In this document: one piece after another, positions 36,544 through 50,476 of the stretch
How positions within the stretch are numbered: position 1 is the stretch's first letter
Layout of the letters: the number at the start of each line of letters is the position of its first letter
Source of the DNA: Sipunculus nudus
Lineage: Eukaryota > Annelida > Sipuncula > Golfingiida > Sipunculidae
Assembly: GCA_026874595.1 (NCBI GenBank)
Contig: CM049310.1
Span: 89,475,556 to 89,539,555, forward strand
Length of the DNA stretch: 64,000 nucleotides
Direction of reading: 5' to 3'
Notes under the pieces: model-generated
What the model was told of the DNA's origin: nothing
The model's database searches: none
Seen by the model: only the letters and a program-made list of their open reading frames with translations
Position numbers and translations under genes: made by a program

Positions 36544-39500
36544 AGGAGTCTTATTTATGACAGAAATCGTGCAAAACACTAGAGATATTATGATCAAGTG
36601 AGAAAATAGGTCCCGAAAATCCATAATATCTCATTTAAAAAAAAGTGAGAATGATACATTTCTGATTTTGATTGAACGAATTTGCTCTTTATTTTTATAT
36701 TCATGTGCACGAATAGGCACTGTTATGTAGCCGGGGAACTAGCCTTCGTCCCTATGGGTCATAATCGTGTTTAAATTTGAGAGAATACATCATTTATGTG
36801 GTATTTTTACAATAAGCAAAGCATAAGCAAAACGTAAACAAAGTGTAAGCAAAGGAATTAGGACTTCATAAATAAGATTTTCGACCGTTTTTTGAAGTTA
36901 TAATGTATTATTCAACTTGTCAGGAGTCTTATTTATGACAGAAATCGTGCAAAACAGTAGAGATATTGTGATCAAATGAGAAAAAAGGTCCCGAAAATCC
37001 ATAATATCCAATTGAGAAAAAAGCAGAATTATACATTTCTGATTTTGATTGAACGAATTTGCTCTTTATTTTTATATTCATGTGCACGAACAGGCACTGT
37101 TATGTAGCCGGGGAACTAGTCTTCGTCCCTATGGGTCATAATCGTGTTTAAATTTGGGAGAATACATCATTTATGTGGTATTTTTACAATAAGCAAAGCA
37201 TAAGCAAAACGTAAACAAAGTGTAAGCAAAGGAATTAGTACTTCATAAATAAGATTTTCGACCGTTTTTTGAAGTTATAATGTATTTTTCAACTTGTCAG
37301 GAGTCTTATTTATGACAGAAATCGTGCAAAACAGTAGAGATATTGTGATCAAATGAGAAAATAGGTCCCGAAAATCCATAATATCCAATTGAGAAAAAAG
37401 CAGAATTATACATTTCTGATTTTGATTGAACGAATTTGCTCTTTATTTTTATATTCTTGTGCACGAACAGGCACTGTTATGTAGCCCGGGTACTAGTCTT
37501 CGTCCCTACGGGTCAAAATCGTGTTTAAATTTAGGAGAATACATCAATTATGTGGTGTTTTTACAATAAGCAAAGCATAAGCAAAACGTAGACAAAGTGT
37601 AAGCAAAGGAATTAGGACTCCATAAATGAGATTTTCGACCGTTTATTGAAGTTATAATGTATTATTCAACTTGTCAGGAGTCTTATTTATGACAGAAATC
37701 GTGCAAAACAGTAGAGATATTGTGATCAAATGAGAAAATAGGTCCCGAAAATCCATAATATCCAATTGAGATAAAAGCAGAATTATACATTTCTGATTTT
37801 GATTGAACGAATTTGCTCTTTATTTTTATATTCATGTGCACGAACAGGCACTGTTATGTAGCCGGGGAACTAGTCTTCGTCCCTATGGGTCATAATCGTG
37901 TTTAAATTTGAGAGAATACATCATTTATGTGGTGTTTTTACAATGAGCAAAGCATAAGCAAAACGTAAACAAAGTGTAAGCAAAGGAATTAGGACTTCAT
38001 AAATGCGATTTTCGACCGTTTTCTGAAGTTATAATGTATTATTCGACGTGTCAGGAGTCTTATTTATGACAGAAATCGTGCAAAACACTAGAGATATTGT
38101 GATCAAGTGAGAAAATAGGTCCCGAAAATCCATAATATCTCCATAAAAAAAGCAGAATTATACATTTCTGATTTTGATTGAACGAATTTGCTCTTTATTT
38201 TTATATTCATGTGCACGAACAGGCACTGTTATGTAGCCCGGGTACTAGTCTTCGTCCCTACGGGTCAAAATCGTGTTTAAATTTAGGAGAATACATCAAT
38301 TATGTGGTGTTTTTACAATAAGCAAAGCATAAGCAAAACGTAGACAAAGTGTAAGCAAAGGAATTAGGACTCCATAAATGAGATTTTCGACCGTTTATTG
38401 AAGTTATAATGTATTATTCAACTTGTCAGGAGTCTTATTTATGACAGAAATCGTGCAAAACAGTAGAGATATTGTGATCAAATGAGAAAATAGGTCCCGA
38501 AAATCCATAATATCCAATTGAGAAAAAAGCAGAGTTATGCATTTCTGATTTTGATTGAACGAATTTGCTCTTTATTTTTATATTCATGTGCACGAACAGG
38601 CACTGTTATGTAGCCGGGGAACTAGTCTTCGTCCCTATGGGTCATAATCGTGTTTAAATTTGAGAGAATACATCATTTATGTGGTGTTTTTACAATGAGC
38701 AAAGCATAAGCAAAACGTAAACAAAGTGTAAGCAAAGGAATTAGTACTTCATAAATAAGATTTTCGACCGTTTTTTGAAGTTATAATGTATTATTCAACT
38801 TGTCAGGAGTCTTATTTATGACAGAAATCGTGCAAAACAGTAGAGATATTGTGATCAAATGAGAAAATAGGTCCCGAAAATCCATAATATCCAATTGAGA
38901 AAAAAGCAGAATTATACATTTCTGATTTTGATTGAACGAATTTGCTCTTTATTTTTATATTCATGTGCACGAACAGGCACTGTTATGTAGCTGGGGAACT
39001 AGTCTTCGTCCCTATGGGTCATAATCGTGTTTAAATTTGGGAGAATACATCATTTATGTGGTGTTTTTACAATAAGCAAAGCATAAGCAAAACGTAAACA
39101 AAGTGTAAGCAAAGGAATTAGGACTTCATAAATGCGATTTTCGACCGTTTTCTGAAGTTATAATGTATTATTCGACGTGTCAGGAGTCTTATTTATGACA
39201 GAAATCGTGCAAAACAGTAGAGATATTGAGATCAAATCAGAAAATAGGTCCCGAAAATCCATAATATCCAATTGAGAAAAATGCAGAATTATACATTTCT
39301 GATTTCCATTGAACGAATTTGCCCTTTATTTTTATATTCATGAGCACGAACAGGCACTGTTATGTAGCCGGGGAAATAATCTTCGTCCCTATGGGTCAAA
39401 ATCGTGTTTAAATTTGAGAGAATACATCATTTATGTGGTGTTTTTACAATAAGCAAAGCATAAGCAAAACGTAAACAAAGTGTAAGCAAAGGAATTAGGA

Positions 39501-40688
39501 CTTCATAAATGCGATTTTCGACCGTTTTCTGAAGTTATAATGTATTATTCGACGTGTCAGGAGTCTTATTTATGACAGAAATCGTGCAAAACACTAGAGA
39601 TATTGTGATCAAGTGAGAAAATAGGTCCCGAAAATCCATAATATCTCCATAAAAAAAGCAGAATTATACATTTCTGATTTTGATTGAACGAATTTGCTCT
39701 TTATTTTTATATTCATGTGCACGAACAGGCACTGTTACGTAGCCGGGTAACTAGTCTTCGTCCCTATGGGTCATAATCGTGTTTAAATTTGGGAGAATAC
39801 ATCATTTATGTGGTGTTTTTACATAAAGCAAAACATAAGCAAAAAGTAAACAAAGTGTAAGCAAAGGAATTAGGACTTCATAAAATCGATTTTCGACCGT
39901 TTTCTGAAGTTATAATGTATTATTCAACTTGGTAGGAGTCTTATTTATGACAGAAATCGTGCAAAACACTAGAGATATTATGATCAAGTGAGAAAATAGG
40001 TCCCGAAAATCCATAATATCTCATTTAAAAAAAAGTGAGAATGATACATTTCTGATTTTGATTGAACGAATTTGCTCTTTATTTTTATATTCATGTGCAC
40101 GAATAGGCACTGTTATGTAGCCGGGGAACTAGCCTTCGTCCCTATGGGTCATAATCGTGTTTAAATTTGGGAGAATACATCATTTATGTGGTATTTTTAC
40201 AATAAGCAAAGCATAAGCAAAACGTAAACAAAGTGTAAGCAAAGGAATTAGTACTTCATAAATAAGATTTTCGACCGTTTTTTGAAGTTATAATGTATTA
40301 TTCAACTTGTCAGGAGTCTTATTTATGACAGAAATCGTGCAAAACAGTAGAGATATTGTGATCAAATGAGAAAATAGGTCCCGAAAATCCATAATATCCA
40401 ATTGAGAAAAAAGCAGAATTATACATTTCTGATTTTGATTGAACGAATTTGCTCTTTATTTTTATATTCATGTGCACGAACAGGCACTGTTATGTAGCCC
40501 GGGTACTAGTCTTCGTCCCTACGGGTCAAAATCGTGTTTAAATTTAGGAGAATACATCAATTATGTGGTGTTTTTACAATAAGCAAAGCATAAGCAAAAC
40601 GTAGACAAAGTGTAAGCAAAGGAATTAGGACTCCATAAATGAGATTTTCGACCGTTTATTGAAGTTATAATGTATTATTCAACTTGTC
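36544..40688 (+). repeat. 11-mer tandem segmental duplication, unit 2 (4145 bp)
   Basis: Monomer starts: B 36544, K/L 36922, E 37299, F' 37676, A/E 38053, F/B 38428, C 38805, D 39182, A 39559, B 39934, E 40312. Every start is 4145 bp after its partner in unit 1, with no net indel. A difference is AAAATCGATTTT in A near 39893, where unit 1 has AAAGCGATTTT. The last three monomers are also the first three of the 15-mer copy beginning at 39559. Confidence 0.92.
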
Positions 40689-43600
40689 AGGAGTCTTATT
40701 TATGACAGAAATCGTGCAAAACAGTAGAGATATTGTGATCAAATGAGAAAATAGGTCCCGAAAATCCATAATATCCAATTGAGAAAAAAGCAGAGTTATA
40801 CATTTCTGATTTTGATTGAACGAATTTGCTCTTTATTTTTATATTCATGTGCACGAACAGGCACTGTTATGTAGCCGGGGAACTAGTCTTCGTCCCTATG
40901 GGTCATAATCGTGTTTAAATTTGAGAGAATACATCATTTATGTGGTGTTTTTACAATGAGCAAAGCATAAGCAAAACGTAAACAAAGTGTAAGCAAAGGA
41001 ATTAGGACTTCATAAATGCGATTTTCGACCGTTTTCTGAAGTTATAATGTATTATTCGACGTGTCAGGAGTCTTATTTATGACAGAAATCGTGCAAAACA
41101 CTAGAGATATTGTGATCAAGTGAGAAAATAGGTCCCGAAAATCCATAATATCTCCATAAAAAAAAGCAAAATTATACATTTCTGATGTTGATTGAACGAA
41201 TTTGCTCTTTATTTTTATATTCATGTGCACGAACAGGCACTGTTATGTAGCCGGGGAACTAGTCTTCGTCCCTATGGGTCATAATCGTGTTTAAATTTGG
41301 GAGAATACATCATTTATGTGGTGTTTTTACAAAAGCAAAGCATAAGCAAAACGTAAACAAAGTGTAAGCAAAGGAATTAGGACTTCATAAATGCGACTTT
41401 CGACCGTTTTCTGAAGTTATAATGTATTATTCGACGTGTCAGGAGTCTTATTTATGACAGAAATCGTGCAAAACAGTAGAGATATTGTGATCAAATGAGA
41501 AAATAGGTCCCGAAAATCCACAATATCCAATTGAGAAAAAAGCAGAATTATACATTTCTGATTTTGATTGAACGAATTTGCTCTTTATTTTTATATTCAT
41601 GTGCACCAACAGGCACTGTTATGTAGCCGGGGAACTAGTCTTCGTCCCTATGGGTCATAATCGTGTTTAAATTTGGGAGAATACATCATTTATGTGGTGT
41701 TTTTACATAAAGCAAAGCATAAGCAAAACGTAAACAAAGTGTAAGCAAAGGAATTAGGACTTCATAAAATCGATTTTCGACCGTTTTCTGAAGTTATAAT
41801 GTATTATTCGACGTGTCAGGAGTCTTATTTATGACAGAAATCGTGCAAAACAGTAGAGATATTGTGATCAAATGAGAAAATAGGTCCCGAAAATCCATAA
41901 TATCCAATTGAGAAAAAAGCACAATTATACATTTCTGATTTTGATTGAACGAATTTGCTCTTTATTTTTATATTCATGTGCACGAACAGGCACTGTTATG
42001 TAGCCGGGGAACTAGTCTTCGTCCCTATGGGTCATAATCGTGTTTAAATTTGGGAGAATACATCATTTATGTGGTGTTTTTACATAAAGCAAAGCATAAG
42101 CAAAACGTAAACAAAGTGTAAGCAAAGGAATTAGGACTTCATAAAATCGATTTTCGACCGTTTTCTGAAGTTATAATGTATTATTCGACGTGTCAGGAGT
42201 CTTATTTATGACAGAAATCGTGCAAAACAGTAGATATATTGTGGTGAAATGAGAAAATAGTTCCCGAAAATCCATAATATCTGATTAAAAAAAGCAGAAT
42301 TATACATTTCTGATTTTGATTGAACGAATTTGCTCTTTATTTTTATATTCATGTGCACGAATAGGCACTGTTATGTAGCCCGGGTACTAGTCTTCGTCCC
42401 TACGGGTCAAAATCGTGTTTAAATTCGGGAGAATACATCATTTATGTGGTGTTTTTACAATAAGCAAAGCATAAGCAAAACGTAAAAAAGTGTAAGCAAA
42501 GGAATAAGAACTTCATAAATGAGATTTTCGACCGTTTATTGAAGTTATAATCTATTATTCAACTTGTCAGGAGTCTTATTTATGACAGAAATCGTGCAAA
42601 ACAGTAGAGATATTGAGATCAAATCAGAAAATAGGTCCCGAAAATTCATAATATCCAATTGAGAAAAATGCAGAATTATACATTTCTGATTTTCATTGAA
42701 CGAATTTGCCCTTTATTTTTATATTCATGAGCACGAACAGGCACTGTTATGTAGCCGGGGAAATAATCTTCGTCCCTATGGGTCAAAATCGTGTTTAAAT
42801 TTGAGAGAATACATCATTTATGTGGTGTTTTTACAATAAGCAAAGCATAAGCAAAACGTAAACAAAGTGTAAGCAAAGGAATTAGGACTTCATAAATGCG
42901 ATTTTCGACCGTTTTCTGAAGTTATAATGTATTATTCGACGTGTCAGGAGTCTTATTTATGACAGAAATCGTGCAAAACACTAGAGATATTGTGATCAAG
43001 TGAGAAAATAGGTCCCGAAAATCCATAATATCTCCATAAAAAAAGCAGAATTATACATTTCTGATTTTGATTGAACGAATTTGCTCTTTATTTTTATATT
43101 CATGTGCACGAACAGGCACTGTTATGTAGCCGGGTAACTAGTCTTCGTCCCTATGGGTCATAATCGTGTTTAAATTTGGGAGAATACATCATTTATGTGG
43201 TGTTTTTACATAAAGCAAAGCATAAGCAAAACGTAAACAAAGTGTAAGCAAAGGAATTAGGACTTCATAAAAGCGATTTTCGACCGTTTTCTGAAGTTAT
43301 AATGTATTATTCAACTTGGTAGGAGTCTTATTTATGACAGAAATCGTGCAAAACACTAGAGATATTATGATCAAGTGAGAAAATAGGTCCCGAAAATCCA
43401 TAATATCTCATTTAAAAAAAAGTGAGAATGATACATTTCTGCTTTTGATTGAACGAATTTGCTCTTTATTTTTATATTCATGTGCACGAATAGGCACTGT
43501 TATGTAGCCGGGGAACTAGCCTTCGTCCCTATGGGTCATAATCGTGTTTAAATTTGGGAGAATACATCATTTATGTGGTATTTTTACAATGAGCAAAGCA

Positions 43601-45207
43601 TAAGCAAAACGTAAACAAAGTGTAAGCAAAGGAATTAGTACTTCATAAATAAGATTTTCGACCGTTTTTTGAAGTTATAATGTATTATTCAACTTGTCAG
43701 GAGTCTTATTTATGACAGAAATCGTGCAAAACAGTAGAGATATTGTGATCAAATGAGAAAAAAGGTCCCGAAAATCCATAATATCCAATTGAGAAAAAAG
43801 CAGAATTATACATTTCTGATTTTGATTGAACGAATTTGCTCTTTATTTTTATATTCATGTGCACGAACAGGCACTGTTATGTAGCCGGGGAACTAGTCTT
43901 CGTCCCTATGGGTCATAATCGTGTTTAAATTTGGGAGAATACATCATTTATGTGGTGTTTTTACAATAAGCAAAGCATAAGCAAAACGTAAACAAAGTGT
44001 AAGCAAAGGAATTAGGACTTCATAAATGCGATTTTCGACCGTTTTCTGAAGTTATAATGTATTATTCGACGTGTCAGGAGTCTTATTTATGACAAAAATC
44101 GTTCAAAACAGTAGAGATATTATGATCAAGTGAGAAAATAGGTCCCGAAAATCCATAATATCTCATTTAAAAAAAAGTGAGAATGATACATTTCTGATTT
44201 TGATTGAACGAATTTGCTCTTTATTTTTATATTCATGTGCACGAATAGGCACTGTTATGTAGCCGGGGAACTAGCCTTCGTCCCTATGGGTCATAATCGT
44301 GTTTAAATTTGGGAGAATACATCATTTATGTGGTATTTTTACAATAAGCAAAGCATAAGCAAAACGTAAACAAAGTGTAAGCAAAGGAATTAGTACTTCA
44401 TAAATAAGATTTTCGACCGTTTTTTGAAGTTATAATGTATTTTTCAACTTGTCAGGAGTCTTATTTATGACAGAAATCGTGCAAAACAGTAGAGATATTG
44501 TGATCAAATGAGAAAATAGGTCCCGAAAATCCATAATATCCAATTGAGAAAAAAGCAGAATTATACATTTCTGATTTTGATTGAACGAATTTGCTCTTTA
44601 TTTTTATATTCATGTGCACGAACAGGCACTGTTATGTAGCCCGGGTACTAGTCTTCGTCCCTACGGGTCAAAATCGTGTTTAAATTTAGGAGAATACATC
44701 AATTATGTGGTGTTTTTACAATAAGCAAAGCATAAGCAAAACGTAGACAAAGTGTAAGCAAAGGAATTAGGACTCCATAAATGAGATTTTCGACCGTTTA
44801 TTGAAGTTATAATGTATTATTCAACTTGTCAGGAGTCTTATTTATGACAGAAATCGTGCAAAACAGTAGAGATATTGTGATCAAATGAGAAAATAGGTCC
44901 CGAAAATCCATAATATCCAATTGAGATAAAAGCAGAATTATACATTTCTGATTTTGATTGAACGAATTTGCTCTTTATTTTTATATTCATGTGCACGAAC
45001 AGGCACTGTTATGTAGCCGGGGAACTAGTCTTCGTCCCTATGGGTCATAATCGTGTTTAAATTTGAGAGAATACATCATTTATGTGGTGTTTTTACAATG
45101 AGCAAAGCATAAGCAAAACGTAAACAAAGTGTAAGCAAAGGAATTAGGACTTCATAAATGCGATTTTCGACCGTTTTCTGAAGTTATAATGTATTATTCG
45201 ACGTGTC
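39559..45207 (+). repeat. 15-mer HOR, complete copy 2 (5649 bp)
   Basis: Monomer starts: A 39559, B 39934, E 40312, F 40689, G 41066, H 41441, I 41818, J 42195, D' 42569, A 42946, B 43321, K 43699, L 44076, E 44454, F' 44831. The order is the same as at 8669-14318, and the total length is one base less. Details tie it more closely to the H-lacking copy at 21854: shortened ACAAAAGC in G near 41330, GGTGAAATG with TAGTTCCCG in J near 42242, and ACAATGAGC in the second B near 43587. K here has the intact CCCTATGGG. Confidence 0.9.
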
Positions 45208-48200
45208 AGGAGTCTTATTTATGACAGAAATCGTGCAAAACACTAGAGATATTGTGATCAAGTGAGAAAATAGGTCCCGAAAATCCATAATATCTCCATA
45301 AAAAAAGCAGAATTATACATTTCTGATGTTGATTGAACGAATTTGCTCTTTATTTTTATATTCATGTGCACGAACAGGCACTGTTATGTAGCCGGGTAAC
45401 TAGTCTTCGTCCCTATGGGTCATAATCGTGTTTAAATTTGGGAGAATACATCATTTATGTGGTGTTTTTACAATAAGCAAAGCATAAGCAAAACGTAAAC
45501 AAAGTGTAAGCAAAGGAATTAGGACTTCATAAATGCGATTTTCGACCGTTTTCTGAAGTTATAATGTATTATTCAACTTGGAAGGAGTCTTATTTATGAC
45601 AGAAATCGTGCAAAACACTAGAGATATTATGATCAAGTGAGAAAATAGGTCCCGAAAATCCATAATATCTCATTTAAAAAAAAGTGAGAATGATACATTT
45701 CTGATTTTGATTGAACGAATTTGCTCTTTATTTTTATATTCATGTGCACGAATAGGCACTGTTATGTAGCCGGGGAACTAGCCTTCGTCCCTATGGGTCA
45801 TAATCGTGTTTAAATTTGGGAGAATACATCATTTATGTGGTATTTTTACAATAAGCAAAGCATAAGCAAAACGTAAACAAAGTGTAAGCAAAGGAATTAG
45901 TACTTCATAAATAAGATTTTCGACCGTTTTTTGAAGTTATAATGTATTATTCAACTTGTCAGGAGTCTTATTTATGACAGAAATCGTGCAAAACAGTAGA
46001 GATATTGTGATCAAATGAGAAAATAGGTCCCGAAAATCCATAATATCCAATTGAGAAAAAAGCAGAATTATACATTTCTGATTTTGATTGAACGAATTTG
46101 CTCTTTATTTTTATATTCATGTGCACGAACAGGCACTGTTATGTAGCCGGGGAACTAGTCTTCGTCCCTATGGGTCATAATCGTGTTTAAATTTGGGAGA
46201 ATACATCATTTATGTGGTGTTTTTACAATAAGCAAAGCATAAGCAAAACGTAAACAAAGTGTAAGCAAAGGAATTAGGACTTCATAAATGCGATTTTTGA
46301 CCGTTTTCTGAAGTTATAATATATTATTCGACGTGTCAGGAGTCTTATTTATGACAGAAATCGTGCAAAACAGTAGAGATATTGTGATCAAATGAGAAAA
46401 TAGGTCCCGAAAATCCATAATATCCAATTGAGAAAAAAGCAGAATTATACATTTCTGATTTTGATTGAACGAATTTGCTCTTTATTTTTATATTCATGTG
46501 CACCAACAGGCACTGTTATGTAGCCGGGGAACTAGTCTTCGTCCCTATGGGTCATAATCCTGTTTAAATTTGGGAGAATACATCATTTATGTGGTGTTTT
46601 TACATAAAGCAAAGCATAAGCAAAACGTAAACAAAGTGTAAGCAAAGGAATTAGGACTTCATAAAATCGATTTTCGACCGTTTTCTGAAGTTATAATGTA
46701 TTATTCGACGTGTAAGGAGTCTTATTTATGACAGAAATCGTGCAAAACAGTAGAGATATTGTGATCAAATGAGAAAATAGGTCCCGAAAATCCATAATAT
46801 CCAATTGAGAAAAAAGCACAATTATACATTTCTGATTTTGATTGAACGAATTTGCTCTTTATTTTTATATTCATGTGCACGAACAGGCACTGTTATGTAG
46901 CCGGGGAACTAGTCTTCGTCCCTATGGGTCATAATCGTGTTTAAATTTGGGAGAATACATCATTTATGTGGTGTTTTTACATAAAGCAAAGCATAAGCAA
47001 AACGTAAACAAAGTGTAAGCAAAGGAATTAGGACTTCATAAAAGCGATTTTCGACCGTTTTCTGAAGTTATAATGTATTATTCGACGTGTCAGGAGTCTT
47101 ATTTATGACAGAAATCGTGCAAAACAGTAGATATATTGTGGTCAAATGAGAAAATAGGTCCCGAAAATCCATAATATCTCCATAAAAAAAGCAGAATTAT
47201 ACATTTCTGATTTTGATTGAACGAATTTGCTCTTTATTTTTATATTCATGTGCACGAACAGGCACTGTTATGTAGCCGGGTAACTAGTCTTCGTCCCTAT
47301 GGGTCATAATCGTGTTTAAATTTGGGAGAATACATCATTTATGTGGTGTTTTTACAATAAGCAAAGCATAAGCAAAACGTAGACAAAGTGTAAGCAAAGG
47401 AATTAGGACTCCATAAATGAGATTTTCGACCGTTTATTGAAGTTATAATGTATTATTCAACTTGTCAGGAGTCTTATTTATGACAGAAATCGTGCAAAAC
47501 AGTAGAGATATTGTGATCAAATGAGAAAATAGGTCCCGAAAATCCATAATATCCAATTGAGAAAAAAAGCAGAATTATACATTTCTGATTTTGATTGAAC
47601 GAATTTGCTCTTTATTTTTATATTCATGTGCACCAACAGGCACTGTTATGTAGCCGGGGAACTAGTCTTCGTCCCTATGGGTCATAATCGTGTTTAAATT
47701 TGAGAGAATACATCATTTATGTGGTGTTTTTACAATGAGCAAAGCATAAGCAAAACGTAAATAAGGTGTAAGCAAAGGAATTAGCACTTCATAAATGCGA
47801 TTTTCGACCGTTTTCTGAAGTTATAATGTATTATTCGACGTGTCAGGAGTCTTATTTATGACAGAAATCGTGCAAAACACTAGAGATATTGTGATCAAGT
47901 GAGAAAATAGGTCCCGAAAATCCATAATATCTCCATAAAAAAAGCAAAATTATACATTTCTGATGTTGATTGAACGAATTTGCTCTTTATTTTTACATCA
48001 TGTGCACGAACAGGCACTGTTATGTAGCCGGGGAACTAGTCTTCGTCCCTATGGGTCATAATCGTGTTTAAATTTGGGAGAATACATCATTTATGTGGTG
48101 TTTGTACAATAAGCAAAGCATAAGCAAAACGTAAACAAAGTGTAAGCAAAGGAATTAGGACTTCATAAATGCGATTTTCGACCGTTTTCTGAAGTTATAA

Positions 48201-48218
48201 TGTATTATTCGACGTGTC
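45208..48218 (+). repeat. Shuffled block A/G-B-C/K-H-I-J/A/E-F/H-G
   Basis: Monomer starts: A/G 45208, B 45583, C/K 45961, H 46338, I 46715, J/A/E 47092, F/H 47467, G 47845. H, I and J/A/E repeat the segment at about 26130-27123, sharing AATCCTGTTTAAA (near 46555) and TGTAAGGAGTC (near 46711). A/G ends CTTGGAAGG. F/H introduces AAATAAGGTGTAAG and TTAGCACTTC near 47760, marks found again in later F-like copies. G has private TTTTTACATCATG near 47991 and GTTTGTAC near 48101. Confidence 0.83.
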
Positions 48219-50476
48219 AGGAGTCTTATTTATGACAGAAATCGTGCAAAACAGTAGAGATATTGTGATCAAATGAGAAAATAGGTCCCGAAAATCCATA
48301 ATATCCAATTGAGAAAAAAGCAGAATTATACATTTCTGATTTTGATTGAACGAATTTGCTCTTTATTTTTATATTCATGTGCACGAACAGGCACTGTTAT
48401 GTAGCCGGGGAACTAGTCTTCGTCCCTATGGGTCATAATCGTGTTTAAATTTGGGAGAATACATCATTTATGTGGTGTTTTTACATAAAGCAAAGCATAA
48501 GCAAAACGTAAACAAAGTGTAAGCAAAGGAATTAGGACTTCATAAAAGCGATTTTCGACCGTTTTCTGAAGTTATAATGTATTATTCGACGTGTCAGGAG
48601 TCTTATTTATGACAGAAATCGTGCAAAACAGTAGATATATTGTGGTCAAATGAGAAAATAGGTCCCGAAAATCCATAATATGTGATTAAAAAAAGCAGAA
48701 TTATACATTTCTGATTTTGATTGAACGAATTTGCTCTTTATTTTTATATTCATGTGCACGAATAGGAACTGTTATGTAGCCCGGGTACTAGTCTTCGTCC
48801 CTACGGGTCAAAATCGTGTTTAAATTCGGGAGAATACATCATTTATGTGGTGTTTTTACAATAAGCAAAGCATAAGCAAAACGTAAAAAAGTGTAAGCAA
48901 AGGAATAAGAACTTCATAAATGAGATTTTCGACCGTTTATTGAAGTTATAATCTATTATTCAACTTGTCAGGAGTCTTATTTATGACAGAAATCGTGCAA
49001 AACAGTAGAGATATTGAGATCAAATCAGAAAATAGGTCCCGAAAATCCATAATATCCAATTGAGAAAAATGCAGAATTATACATTTCTGATTTTCATTGA
49101 ACGAATTTGCCCTTTATTTTTATATTCATGAGCACGAACAGGCACTGTTATGTAGCCGGGGAAATAATCTTCGTCCCTATGGGTCAAAATCGTGTTTAAA
49201 TTTGAGAGAATACATCATTTATGTGGTGTTTTTACAATAAGCAAAGCATAAGCAAAACGTAAACAAAGTATAAGCAAAGGAATTAGGACTTCATAAATGC
49301 GATTTTCGACCGTTTTCTGAAGTTATAATGTATTATTCGACGTGTCAGGAGTCTTATTTATGACAGAAATCGTGCAAAACACTAGAGATATTGTGATCAA
49401 GTGAGAAAATAGGTCCCGAAAATCCATAATATCTCCATAAAAAAAGCGAGAATGATACATTTCTGATTTTGATTGAACGAATTTGCTCTTTATTTTTATA
49501 TTCATGTGCACGAATAGGCACTGTTATGTAGCCGGGGAACTAGCCTTCGTCCCTATGGGTCATAATCGTGTTTAAATTTGGGAGAATACATCATTTATGT
49601 GGTATTTTTACAATAAGCAAAGCATAAGCAAAACGTAAACAAAGTGTAAGCAAAGGAATTAGTACTTCATAAATAAGATTTTCGACCGTTTTTTGAAGTT
49701 ATAATGTATTATTCAACTTGTCAGGAGTCTTATTTATGACAGAAATCGTGCAAAACAGTAGAGATATTGTGATCAAATGAGAAAATAGGTCCCGAAAATC
49801 CATAATATCCAATTGAGAAAAAAGCAGAATTATACATTTCTGATTTTGATTGAACGAATTTGCTCTTTATTTTTATATTCATGTGCACGAACAGGCACTG
49901 TTATGTAGCCGGGGAACTAGTCTTCGTCCCTATGGGTCATAATCGTGTTTAAATTTGGGAGAATACATCATTTATGTGGTGTTTTTACAATAAGCAAAGC
50001 ATAAGCAAAACGTAAACAAAGTGTAAGCAAAGGAATTAGGACTTCATAAATGCGATTTTCGACCGTTTTCTGAAGTTATAATGTATTATTCGACGTGTCA
50101 GGAGTCTTATTTATGACAGAAATCGTGCAAAACAGTAGAGATATTGTGATCAAATGAGAAAATAGGTCCCGAAAATCCATAATATCCAATTGAGAAAAAA
50201 GCAGAATTATACATTTCTGATTTTGATTGAACGAATTTGCTCTTTATTTTTATATTCATGTGCACCAACAGGCACTGTTATGTAGCCGGGGAACTAGTCT
50301 TCGTCCCTATGGGTCATAATCGTGTTTAAATTTGGGAGAATACATCATTTATGTGGTGTTTTTACATAAAGCAAAGCATAAGCAAAACGTAAACAAAGTG
50401 TAAGCAAAGGAATTAGGACTTCATAAAATCGATTTTCGACCGTTTTCTGAAGTTATAATGTATTATTCGACGTGTC
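48219..50476 (+). repeat. 6-mer block I-J-D'-A/B-C/K-H (2258 bp)
   Basis: Monomer starts: I-like 48219, J 48596, D' 48970, A/B 49347, C/K 49723, H 50100. The first three monomers recur 2258 bp downstream. Both D' copies carry CAAAGTATAAGC (near 49264 and 51523), showing common descent. The A/B hybrid switches inside the A-rich box (CCATAAAAAAAGC then GAGAATGATAC) and is followed by C/K, a normal successor of B. J has a private TAGGAACTG near 48763. Confidence 0.84.
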
